From JAWLHU01 sp041690255 (lineage in GTDB: Bacteria; Bacillota; Sulfobacillia; Symbiobacteriales; Symbiobacteriaceae): DNA of 64,000 bases. Both the position numbers and the translations under genes were made by a program. The notes under the pieces are model-generated. The model ran no database searches. It was given only the letters and a program-made list of their open reading frames with translations, and was not told the DNA's origin. Where the stretch lies: contig JAWLHU010000004.1 in NCBI GenBank assembly GCA_041690255.1, positions 324,045 to 388,044 on the forward strand, in the 5' to 3' direction. Below, piece after piece: positions 36,638 to 44,617 of this stretch; position 1 is the stretch's first letter; each line of letters begins with the position of its first letter.

Positions 36638-36889
36638 GCAGCAGCCTCCCCCGATACAGCGAAGCCTCCGACACGGAAGGCCGGGACAGCTTACCTTTTC
36701 CCCACCACAGCGGGAAAATCCTGCCGAAACTCGTCGATCCGTGCCCTGTAGTCGGTAAATTATTGATAAGTTTTACATATCGGGGCCAACAGTAGGGGCT
36801 TTGATATGTTTCGGACGATTGCAGGTGTTTCTGTCCGTGGACAGCGGATTTTGGGGGCGATTTGGCGTCACCTGTTGCCATGTTATGTG

Positions 36890-36917
36890 ACCTTCCTGGC
36901 GCCCGGCGCATAGGTTG
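36890..36917 (+). promoter_or_regulatory. Possible sigma-K-like promoter of the split SPOCS gene
   Basis: An AC at 36890-36891 and CATAGGTTG at 36909-36917 with a 17-nt spacer resemble the sigma-K pattern (AC, then CATAnnnTA) except for the final base. It lies 36 bp before the TTG start and just upstream of the AAAGGAGG site at 36935-36942. The rest of the 315-bp stretch upstream (36,638-36,952) shows no gene. The short motif makes this weak evidence. Confidence 0.3.
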
Positions 36918-36952
36918 GAGTGTACCGGCACGCTAAAGGAGGTCGCGCAACC

Positions 36953-37108
36953 TTGAAGGATTACGGCTATGTCATTCAGGTCCCGGTCGTGGTCAATACG
37001 AACACGGCTCAGGTCCTGGTTGTCACCGAGATCCCCCTGACCCCTCCCGCCTTTAAGATTCACGAGATCGACAAACTGATCGAAATCGATGACTCGATGT
37101 CGGGGTAG
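36953..37108 (+). pseudogene. SPOCS (DUF3794) gene, first fragment
   Basis: This reading frame starts at TTG 36953 with AAAGGAGG 10 nt upstream. Its first 47 residues (MKDYGYVIQVPVVV... to HEIDKLIEIDD at 37093) are the N-terminus of a small SPOCS-domain protein; the last four residues before TAG come from inserted DNA. The segment CGAAATCGATGACT at its end recurs at 47114-47127, where the protein continues in the same phase (EIDDCAAACDKVIINGRLIK). The SPOCS domain is known from spore morphogenesis proteins such as SipL. As it stands the product is a 51-residue stub. The gene may become functional only after excision of elements A and B. Confidence 0.8.
37081..37094 (+). repeat. Element A attachment-site copy (left)
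   Basis: CGAAATCGATGACT, identical to 47114-47127. In both copies it is read in the same SPOCS codon phase (GAA ATC GAT GAC T). Confidence 0.75.
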
Positions 37109-37223
37109 GTAGTAGTTGAAGAGGATCAGTATGACACCAATTCGTGCAGCACAGAAGGATATCTCATTGAACACTCAGAACTCTCTATAAGCTATATAGG
37201 AACTGTGAGAGGATCGGTGAGGT

Positions 37224-38299
37224 ATGGACTTCATTGATGAGATTCGCCAGTTCTCCGAAAAGGCCAAGAACGTTATTTCCCACTTGAAGACCGAAGAGGC
37301 AACCAAGACCGCTCTGATTCTCCCGTTCCTGCAGATCCTGGGGTACAACGTCTTTGACCCGTTGGAGGTTGTGCCCGAGTACACCGCTGATGTGGGGACG
37401 AAGAAGGGTGAGAAGGTCGACTACGCTATCATGGTGGGAGGCAAGCCTGCCATCCTGATTGAGGCGAAGCCGGTCACCGACTCCCTGGCCGGGCATGGGA
37501 CCCAGTTATTCCGATACTTCACCACCACACCCGCTAAGTTCGCCATTTTGACCAATGGGTTGGTCTACAAATTCTTCTCTGACCTCCAAGAGCCTAACAA
37601 GATGGATGACCAAGCGTTCTTGGAGTTCAACATCATCGAACCCAGGGAAGCGCTTGTGGCCGAGGTCAAGAAGTTCCATAAGGAGACCTTCAATGCCGAC
37701 GACCTTTTCTCGGCGGCGGCCAACCTCAAGTACTCCACCCAGATCCGCAGCATCTTTGAGTCCGAACTAAAGGAGCCCAGTGACGAGTTCCTGCGGTTTC
37801 TCCTGAGGGATGTCCATCCGGGCAAGATCACTCAGGGTGTGCTAGAGAAGTTCCGCCCACTGGTGAAGCGGACAATTGGCGTCTACCTGAGCGAGATGAT
37901 TGGAGAGAAGCTCAAGTCGGCTATTGCGACCACGATGGAGACTGAGAAGCGGGTAGCTGCAGAAGCCGAGACTACTGAGGTTGCTGACGAGGACGCATCC
38001 AAGCCTAAGATAATGACCACCCTGGAGGAGTTGGAGGCGTTCTATACGATCAAGTCCATACTCCGCGAGGTAGTAGACACGAAGCGAATTACATACAAGG
38101 ACACAGCGCGATTCTCATCGACAATAACGTCCGGAAGTGGGTCTGCCGGTTGTGGTTCGGGGAGACTAAGAAAGCTATTTGCCTGCAGTCGGGGACCAAG
38201 TCGGACCCGTGGGCTAACTTCGAGACCGTTGATGATCTCTACAAGTACCGTGACGAGATCGTCGAAACTGTAGCCCGAATCACTGGCGGAAAGCAGTAA
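37224..38299 (+). pseudogene. Orphan HsdR_N-type restriction protein with a frameshift
   Basis: A standalone type I restriction HsdR N-terminal (HSDR_N) protein, starting at ATG 37224. The PD-(D/E)XK nuclease core is visible: EYTADVGTKKGEKVDYAIM with the Asp, then ILIEAKPV with ExK. The frame reads the family sequence to about residue 295 (ITYKDTA), then shifts. The -1 frame from 38108 restores the expected C-terminus (AILIDNNVRKWVCRLWFG... to VDDLYKYRDEIVETV) and ends at TAA 38297. In the original frame the tail is 56 unrelated residues ending at 38273. A one-base loss near 38105-38112 explains it; the N-terminal nuclease domain might still be made. No helicase, HsdM or HsdS is nearby. Confidence 0.8.
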
Positions 38300-38442
38300 G
38301 GCTCTTCCACCAGATCGGTCTGACTGCCGCCGCAGAGTGGTAGGCAGGGCGTCCTCGCCAGACTGGCGGGGGCGCCCTGATCGATGCCCACCATGCTGGA
38401 GGAGGGCGGTCAAGGGTGAACCTGGGGCAGCCCGTAGGGTGC

Positions 38443-38600
38443 AGGTTCACCCCGGAGGGTCGACGGAAGCGTGGTTCCTACCGCCCGGCCCGGCTGAGTA
38501 TTAGCCCCTGGCGGCACCCATCAAGGAAGAGCCGGCCTCGCTCTGGCTCTTGACAGCCGGTGCTGAGGGGCGTTTTCATGCCACAAGCTTGTCGGCTGCG
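38443..38600 (+). repeat. 160-bp repeat copy 1, possible structured RNA
   Basis: This block is similar by eye, roughly three quarters identical, to 40828-40988, in the same orientation. Shared parts include GGTTCACCC, CGTGGTTCC, ACCGCCCGGCCCG, CTGAGTA, GCCCCTGGC, TCAAGG, CTCGCTC, TTGACAGCCGG and GAGGGGC. Self-complementary pairs hold in both copies: TCAAG with CTTGA, GCCCCT with AGGGGC, and an inner helix AGCC/GGCT here versus AGTCC/GGACT in copy 2. Just upstream, GGGTGAACC (38413-38421) can pair with GGTTCACCC. Confidence 0.6.
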
Positions 38601-38779
38601 TTATCGCGCTCTATACTCTTGGCTAGGAAGGATGCCTTTCTTTGAGTCATGGCAGGCGGTCTCTGCTTCTCTCCCACTCCCCCCTGCTCCTGGAGATCCC
38701 TGTCTGACGTCACTCCCAGCCTCTTCACCTACTCGTATTTGATCTTGTGGTGACTTCGAGCGTTCATATACTCATCGGC

Positions 38780-38807
38780 TTGTCTTCGAGTTAGTCATTG
38801 GTACAAT
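38780..38807 (+). promoter_or_regulatory. Candidate promoter of the AAA-TOPRIM gene
   Basis: TTGTCT (38780-38785) and TACAAT (38802-38807) have a 16-nt spacer, in an AT-richer stretch (38,601-38,983) that holds no convincing gene. Confidence 0.45.
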
Positions 38808-38983
38808 ACTATAGATGAGTTGCCGCTAATCAAAACTAGCCATCGAATGCCCTTCCCTAGTTTACTTTCGTCATCAGGGGGCTAATATGACCTCGGTGCA
38901 GACAGTGCAGTTGAATCTTCATATGAACATATATTATCCTCTCAGTGTGGGAAGTGAGTTTTGCAGTGAGGGGGGTAAGTTTT

Positions 38984-40720
38984 TTGTTTCAGTACCGTCT
39001 TACCGGCACAGAGTTCAAGAACTCAGACCAGTTAAAGCTTGGAGATCTCACTGTTATCGTCGGGCCCAATAACAGTGGGAAAAGCCAGTTCCTTAAGGAT
39101 ATAAGCGCACTCTGCACCGAGGAAAATCCGCAGCCTGTCATACTGCAGAGCATTAGCCACACTATACCGGAAAGTCTGAACGACCTTCGGGCCTCATACC
39201 AAGTAGATCCTGAGAAAGACGATAACGGCAACTACTTCATCAAGGGTTTTCGCCCCGATCTTGGAGGAGTTTACAGCATCCACGTCAACAGTTCTAATTG
39301 GGAAGCTACTGCCGTTGACATCATCAGTAAGTGGGATAGCAACCCCCACTTACAGAGACTCTTCAGAACTTGGTTCGGCCACCGTTTCGTAACTCGTCTA
39401 AAGACGGAAGATCGGCTGTTACTCACCAAACGAGCGCCGAGGACGGACGACAACTCTATCTTGAGTCAGTTTTATGATCTAGCCAAGTTCGGAGAGGAGA
39501 GGCTCAGTTCGTGGGTTCAGCAGGCATTTGGGCTCCAAATGCGTCTAGATTACTCTCGAAAGGCCGACTTTCTCCTGCGCGTGGGATCAGGATTTGATGG
39601 AGTTCCAGAGGACCCCAGAGAGGCACAGCCGATTCTCGAGGCCTACCTGAAGCTTGACGAGCAAGGGGACGGCCTTCGCAGTTTTGTGGCCACCGCTATG
39701 GCTCTTATCGTAAATCGGCGCCCTGTCCTTCTATTGGATGAACCTGAAGCCTTCCTACATCCACCTCAGGCTATGGTCCTGGGCCAAATCATCGCCGACG
39801 TAGCACAAGAGGGACGGCAGGTGGTTGTAGCAACTCATAGCGTAGACATTCTTCGTGGGATCCTTAGTCGTCGCTCAGACATCGGACTTGTTCGCCTCTC
39901 AAGAAACTCAGGCGTTTCAAACGTAACCATCATGGATGCAGATGCAGTACGCCGAGTTGCCAACGATCCACTTCTCAGCTCGACTCGCGTGCTGGATGGT
40001 CTGTTCTACCGAGGGGTAGTGGTGGTGGAGGCCGACAGCGACAGCATCTTCTATCAAAGGGTTGCTGCCAAAATACGATCTGGTGATGAGATTCACTATG
40101 TACATGCCCATAATAAGCAAACACTAGCGAAAGTGGCGGGTCCGTATCGCAAAATGGGATTACCTGTAGCGGTTGTTCCCGATTTCGATGTTCTGAGAGA
40201 CAAGACCGAGCTTAGGGCTCTGCTTCAAGCGATTCAGGCTCCACGAGTAGAGGACATGTTAGTCCTCCAAGAGACGATACGAGACGAAGTTGAACTTCAA
40301 CCCATCTCTGCCAGACTGGAGGTACTCCGACAAGCAGTAGAGGCGGCGCTTGATAGAACTTCATCAGAAAGCACTTCTGGAGGTGAAGCTGAGGCCCTTT
40401 CGGACATCAAGCGCCGGCTGAAGAGGGCTCTGGAAGAATCCGACAAATGGAGCCGGTTTAAGAGGCGAGGACGCGCTGAACTGTCCGATAAGGCACAGGA
40501 ATCCTTCGACTCAATCGACGCTCATGGACGGGCCGTGGGGCTGTTCATTGTTCCGGTTGGAGAACTGGAGTCCTGGCTTGTGGACTTCGGACTTCCACGG
40601 TTGAGTAACAAAAACACGTGGATCCTTCAAGCTCTGGAGAAGTTGGCCGAGATCAATCTCCCTGAGGAATCGGCGCTAGCAAAGTTCGTGACAGGGCTTC
40701 ATGCCTATCTGCTGGATTAA
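38984..40720 (+). CDS. AAA ATPase fused to a TOPRIM domain (OLD/PARIS-like, putative defence)
   Basis: The ATPase half has Walker A GPNNSGKSQ, Walker B VLLLDEPEAFLHP and the THSVDIL histidine, an SMC/OLD-type arrangement. The second half begins VVVVEADSDSIFYQ, with a TOPRIM-like glutamate, and continues to AVVPDFDVLRD, a DxD pair; about 150 helical residues follow. OLD-family nucleases and fused AriA-AriB (PARIS) proteins share this layout and act in phage defence. The frame opens at GTG 38945, but TTG 38984 (MFQYRLTGTEF) lies the right distance from AGGGGGG and begins as relatives do. Length is about 578 residues. GC content looks lower than in the core genes, a sign of transfer. Confidence 0.7.
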   Translation: MFQYRLTGTEFKNSDQLKLGDLTVIVGPNNSGKSQFLKDISALCTEENPQPVILQSISHTIPESLNDLRASYQVDPEKDDNGNYFIKGFRPDLGGVYSIHVNSSNWEATAVDIISKWDSNPHLQRLFRTWFGHRFVTRLKTEDRLLLTKRAPRTDDNSILSQFYDLAKFGEERLSSWVQQAFGLQMRLDYSRKADFLLRVGSGFDGVPEDPREAQPILEAYLKLDEQGDGLRSFVATAMALIVNRRPVLLLDEPEAFLHPPQAMVLGQIIADVAQEGRQVVVATHSVDILRGILSRRSDIGLVRLSRNSGVSNVTIMDADAVRRVANDPLLSSTRVLDGLFYRGVVVVEADSDSIFYQRVAAKIRSGDEIHYVHAHNKQTLAKVAGPYRKMGLPVAVVPDFDVLRDKTELRALLQAIQAPRVEDMLVLQETIRDEVELQPISARLEVLRQAVEAALDRTSSESTSGGEAEALSDIKRRLKRALEESDKWSRFKRRGRAELSDKAQESFDSIDAHGRAVGLFIVPVGELESWLVDFGLPRLSNKNTWILQALEKLAEINLPEESALAKFVTGLHAYLLD

Positions 40721-40827
40721 CGTTTCTGCCAGGTGACCAGTGCATCTTGCAGGGCGCACCCGATAACTCACAGCCACGCTGTTCTTAAACGTGCAAAGGA
40801 GAACATCGGACCGCTCATAGGATTACG

Positions 40828-40988
40828 GGTTCACCCTTCAGGGCCCGACGGAGCCGTGGTTCCCACCGCCCGGCCCGCCTGAGTACACGCCCCTGGCTCC
40901 GGTCGTCAAGGGAGGGCAGTCCTCGCTCGGACTCACCTTGACAGCCGGCGCCGAGGGGCATCTTGCTGCCAGTAAGCCGGGCGGCTGG
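40828..40988 (+). repeat. 160-bp repeat copy 2, possible structured RNA
   Basis: Direct-repeat partner of 38443-38600; see that entry. Its inner helix is AGTCC/GGACT within TCAAGG...CCTTGA. Together the copies bracket the AAA-TOPRIM gene. The 3' end reaches the stop codon of the relaxase gene on the other strand. Confidence 0.6.
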
Positions 40989-40989
40989 A

Positions 40990-42333
40990 TTAGCGGCCCC
41001 GGTCCTGGTCGCGGGATTGCTGGCGCCGACGTCGGTAGGTCAAGTGATACTCCCGTTCACGTTCCAACCGGAACCCAGCTAAGGCCTTCGTAGCCCGCTC
41101 CAAGGTCTTTACGAGGAAGGCGGCCCGCTCTTCTAGACTGGGCAGGCGTACTCGGCTCCTCTCCCATTTCGCCCGCTGGTCGTGGAGGACTGCCTCGGAT
41201 GCAACGCCCAGGCTCAGGGCCTTCACCTCTGCGCTCTCATACCACCCCCGAGCCGCAGCATACTCCTGCCGCACCTCGGAGCTGAAGAGGCGCTTTACCA
41301 CAGCTATGGGGGTCTCCATCCGCCCTACGGCATCTGCCGCTCTCGTTCGGTCTTGAAGGGCCTCTGCGGCTCGCTCCAAGCGTTGCCCCTCCTTCTGGAT
41401 GCTGGCGACCTCGGCTTTGATCTCCCGAAGCCTTACCGTGCTCTCCTCGTGCAGGTCGTCAACGGCGTCCCGGTTCAGTTCCCGGCCGCCGCAGTTGTAG
41501 TACTCCAGTTGGGCCAGGGCCTTGGAGTGCTCGAAGGACCATCCCCGCTGCTCCTGCCGAGCGACGTGGCGCTTTGAGACTAGCTGCTCAATCTGCAACT
41601 GCTTCCGCTCCTCCCTAGCCTTCGCCAGATCCACCACCACGGCGTTGTGTTCGGCTACAAGCCGGTTCTGGTTGCCCTTCTCAGTTGGGATACCCCTCCG
41701 CTCCAACGCGGCTGCGTGCGGCCCCAGGTGGACCTGTGGGAGCCTTTCTGAGCCCTGTTCCGCCAGGCTTCGGTGATCGATCCGCTCCGCACGGCCCGCC
41801 CGCTCCAGAGCCTGGTTGGCATGGACAGCCCAGCCCTCCCGCCAGCTCTCCAGCATCTCCGGCTTGTTCCACTCCCTGTACTTCTTGCTGGAGAGCCCAT
41901 CCGGCCCCATCTCCCGCAGCGTGAGCATGATGTGGGCATGCGGGTTGCCCTGGTTGCGGTGGATGGCCACATCGGCCACCATGCCCCGGGCGACGAACTG
42001 GTCCTGCACGTAGGCGGCGATCAGTTCCCGTTGCTGCTCCTTACTCAGCTCCTTGGGGAAGGCAACGACGATCTCCCGAGCGACCTGGGAATCAGCGCGG
42101 CGCTCTGCCTTCTCCACTGCGTTCCACAGTTGCGCCCGGTCCTGCGCCCAGTCCGGAGCGCCAGCGGGGGAGAAGATCTGCACCTCCCTCTCTCCCCGGC
42201 GGCGAGTGTAGTCAAAGACCTGGCCGGTCCGGTCATCGACGATGCGCTCGCCCGCACGGTAGGCAGCGGCGCCGGTGGCGGTACGCCCGGCGCTTCTGCC
42301 GATGATCTGCGCGTTCATGTAGAAGATCGCCAT
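40990..42333 (-). CDS. mobL: MobA/MobL family relaxase
   Basis: A 447-residue MOBQ-type relaxase that nicks oriT and pilots DNA in conjugation. It opens MAIFYMNAQIIGRSAGRTAT with GAAAYRAGE, and carries the metal-binding histidines in NPHAHIMLTLREMG. The C-terminal half is coiled-coil and basic. ATG 42333 behind GGGAGGTG is chosen over GTG 42342. The oriT should be near, probably in the 380-bp gap between this gene and the divergent mobC remnant (42,334-42,713). Confidence 0.88.
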   Translation of the reverse strand: MAIFYMNAQIIGRSAGRTATGAAAYRAGERIVDDRTGQVFDYTRRRGEREVQIFSPAGAPDWAQDRAQLWNAVEKAERRADSQVAREIVVAFPKELSKEQQRELIAAYVQDQFVARGMVADVAIHRNQGNPHAHIMLTLREMGPDGLSSKKYREWNKPEMLESWREGWAVHANQALERAGRAERIDHRSLAEQGSERLPQVHLGPHAAALERRGIPTEKGNQNRLVAEHNAVVVDLAKAREERKQLQIEQLVSKRHVARQEQRGWSFEHSKALAQLEYYNCGGRELNRDAVDDLHEESTVRLREIKAEVASIQKEGQRLERAAEALQDRTRAADAVGRMETPIAVVKRLFSSEVRQEYAAARGWYESAEVKALSLGVASEAVLHDQRAKWERSRVRLPSLEERAAFLVKTLERATKALAGFRLEREREYHLTYRRRRQQSRDQDRGR

Positions 42334-42713
42334 GGTGCCCACCTCCCGTTCCCGGATCGGGGATGTCCCCTTTGGGCGAGGGGCGGCAGGGCCCCGGCCA
42401 TATCGGGAGATGTGGGTGGGCCGCCTGAGCTGTGGGGTGCAGGGGGCAAAGCCCCATGCCGCAACACATCGGCGCAGCCGATGTATAGTTGCGCCCTTCG
42501 CTCTCGCTTGGGATGAAGGTAGCAGGAATCCGCCGCGCCGTGAACGGGTGAGGATGCCTTTTCGCCACCGGGGGAGGATGGGGTCCCATCGATGCCGATA
42601 CGCCCTTGCCGGCAGCGTTCAGCCCCCGGCGAATCAGCGCTCCTGTGGGAGTTCATCAGCCACCATCCGCCGAATGGGATGGGTGAGATCTTCCTTCGGG
42701 AGGTGCGTGGAAC

Positions 42714-43022
42714 GTGGCAGGCAAGTCGCTGGAGCAGCGGGTGGCGGAGACGGAAGGCCGCATCCAACAGCTTCAGGCCCGGAAGCAGGCGATAGAGCAG
42801 CAACTGCGCCAGCGAGAGCTGTAGGACCGGACCAGGCGCCTGATCCAGGTGGGGGCGATCCTGGCGAAACTAGGCGTGGACAGCTTGGAGAAGGCCCAGG
42901 CCCTCCAGCGTGAAGTAGAGCGCCGGCAACAGGTCCGGGAGTGGTTGGAACGGGTTACGACCAGAGTTGACCGGCAAGACCGGGAGGCAGACCTGCAACA
43001 TCACGTTCCACACCGAAGATAA
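42714..43022 (+). pseudogene. MobC-like relaxosome protein with an in-frame amber stop
   Basis: It starts at GTG 42714 behind GGGAGGTG. The first 36 codons encode MAGKSLEQRVAETEGRIQQ and a basic coiled coil, then TAG at 42822 interrupts. The same frame continues DRTRRLIQVGAILAKLG and REWLERVTTRVDRQ to TAA 43020. The pattern (coiled coil, arginine-rich hinge, LIQVGAIL-type helix) matches small MobC relaxosome subunits divergent from mobA/L. A single substitution would explain the stop. If the protein is lost, mobilisation may be impaired. Confidence 0.7.
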
Positions 43023-43116
43023 GTCTGACGTCTTGTCCAACTTCATAGGGCCTCCACAAGCCACTGTGTGGTTAGTCGAGGCCTCTTGTTCCTCATATGC
43101 CTGCGTAGGGTGGACG

Positions 43117-43143
43117 TTGAAATCTAGCGAACAAGTGTATACT
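43117..43143 (+). promoter_or_regulatory. Candidate promoter of the HNH gene
   Basis: TTGAAA (43117-43122) and TATACT (43138-43143) are separated by a short 15-nt spacer, 51 bp before the TTG start. Confidence 0.4.
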
Positions 43144-43193
43144 GTTTTTGTGAGGATACTCGCTTTGCCGTTAATTCTGTGGAGGGGTCAGTC

Positions 43194-44012
43194 TTGGCTA
43201 GATCTAAGAAGGTCTACGGGAACTGCAGTATTTGTGGTAACCACGCAAAGCTCACCTACGAGCACGTTCCACCGGAATCCGCCTTCAACGATCGTCCAGT
43301 GTTAGTGGCTGAATTTGAGGCGGTTATCAATCAAGTACCTGGTGAGCGGCCGTCGAAGTACCAAGTGCGTCAGAGGGGGTCGGGGAACTACACCCTGTGT
43401 GACAGTTGCAATACCAAGACTGGGGACTGGTATGCTAAGCACTATGCGTATTGGTGTTACCAAGCGATGGAACTCATTCTGAAGAGTCGTGGGCGCCCAA
43501 CACTCCTGTATCCCTACAAGATCTTCCCCTTGGCCGTATTTAAGCAGATTATGACCATGTTCTGCTCCATCAACGGGCCAGGCTTTGCTGATCGCCACCC
43601 GGAGTTAGTGGATTTCCTTCTCTGTAAAGAGCGCATGTACCTTGATCCAAAGTACAGTGTCTTTGCCTACTTGAATGTTGAGGGCACATCCCTTCGGAGA
43701 GCTGGCCTAACAGGAATAGGGGATGTACTTAATACTGGGCGGTTCAACCTAATCAGCGAAATATCACATCCTCCATTCGGGTTTGTGCTTGCTTTGGCAG
43801 GAGGTGCTCCCGACAATCGGCTGGTAGACATTGGCTTCTTCGCCAGATACGCCTATGAAGAACTTGCTACGATTCACATGAAGCTACCAGTGCTCGCCAC
43901 CCATCTGTGGATTCCGGGCGATTATCGTACCATCAGTGAAATTGTCGAACAGCGGATTCGCAGTGAAAGTCAGCTTCCCCTCGAGCAGGGGAGGGCCCCC
44001 GTCGAGGATTGA
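43194..44012 (+). CDS. HNH-like zinc-finger protein of unknown function
   Basis: A 272-residue protein. Its first 100 residues have CSICG, then YEHVPPESAF, then LCDSCNTKTGDWYAKHY: two CxxC pairs around a central histidine, as in HNH/treble-clef nucleases. The rest (about 110-272) is hydrophobic-rich with no family I recognise. TTG 43194 is 6 nt from GGAGGGG. Its place among defence-type cargo in element A suggests an accessory nuclease, but this is inference. Codon use is less GC-biased than in the core genes. Confidence 0.6.
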   Translation: MARSKKVYGNCSICGNHAKLTYEHVPPESAFNDRPVLVAEFEAVINQVPGERPSKYQVRQRGSGNYTLCDSCNTKTGDWYAKHYAYWCYQAMELILKSRGRPTLLYPYKIFPLAVFKQIMTMFCSINGPGFADRHPELVDFLLCKERMYLDPKYSVFAYLNVEGTSLRRAGLTGIGDVLNTGRFNLISEISHPPFGFVLALAGGAPDNRLVDIGFFARYAYEELATIHMKLPVLATHLWIPGDYRTISEIVEQRIRSESQLPLEQGRAPVED

Positions 44013-44129
44013 GGGTCCGCGGGCTATCGAGAGGGGTCCTGACCAGTCTATTGCCCCGGGACGAGTCCGAACGTTCGCAGTAATGGGAGGGCGACCTCCG
44101 TCCCACCTCGACCTGCAGACCAAAGAAGA

Positions 44130-44157
44130 GGGCGCCCAGGAGTAATCCTGAGCGCCC
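44130..44157. terminator. Hairpin between the HNH gene and a convergent small gene
   Basis: GGGCGC(C)CAGGA pairs with TCCTG(A)GCGCCC around a GTAA loop, with one C-A mismatch. The minus side continues CTCTTCTTT and may terminate the 61-residue gene. Confidence 0.55.
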
Positions 44158-44184
44158 ATTGTACTTATCGGTTTGGGGGTGGGT

Positions 44185-44370
44185 CTAGCCTGGGTCTTGG
44201 CGGGAGAGTGGCCGTGGCTGCCCAAACAGCTGCTGCCGGATGGCCCGGTTCCGCTGAATCCGCCGGCTCAGCTCCTCGCACTCCTCCAAGCTGTGAGTCC
44301 TTACGTAGTCAGCCACCAGTTCGCTGATCACGCGCACGAAGTGGCGGGTGTTCGGGTGGTTCGGGTCCAT
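44185..44370 (-). CDS. Small protein next to serine recombinase 1
   Basis: A 61-residue charged helical protein (ELVADYVRTHSLEECEELSR, then RRIQRNRAIRQQLFG). ATG 44370 is 9 nt from GGGGGGAG; the frame is open to 44511 without a ribosome site there. It is divergent from recombinase 1. By size, charge and place it could be a recombination directionality factor or small regulator, but I recognise no family. Confidence 0.5.
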   Translation of the reverse strand: MDPNHPNTRHFVRVISELVADYVRTHSLEECEELSRRIQRNRAIRQQLFGQPRPLSRQDPG

Positions 44371-44617
44371 CGACAGGCTCTCCCCCCTTCTGCTCTCCAG
44401 ATTATGCGGTCCCCATGCGCTGTGTCCTGTGGCCCAGGTCCTTGTTGAGAGATTCGGCGGGGATTGGTTGAGATCTCTTGGGGAGCGGAATATCACCCCC
44501 TGGAGAATCACCCAGGGGCGAAACCTGTCGGATTGTGTCCGATCTTGTCCGCCATGTTCCCTTTTCTGGTTCTATGTGGTATCTTGCTCTTAACTACTAA
44601 TTGCGGGGGGATCGACC

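Noticed and set aside
36773..37174. A minus-strand frame of 133 codons upstream of the split gene
   Set aside because: No ribosome site and no family features, and it overlaps the antisense of SPOCS fragment 1.
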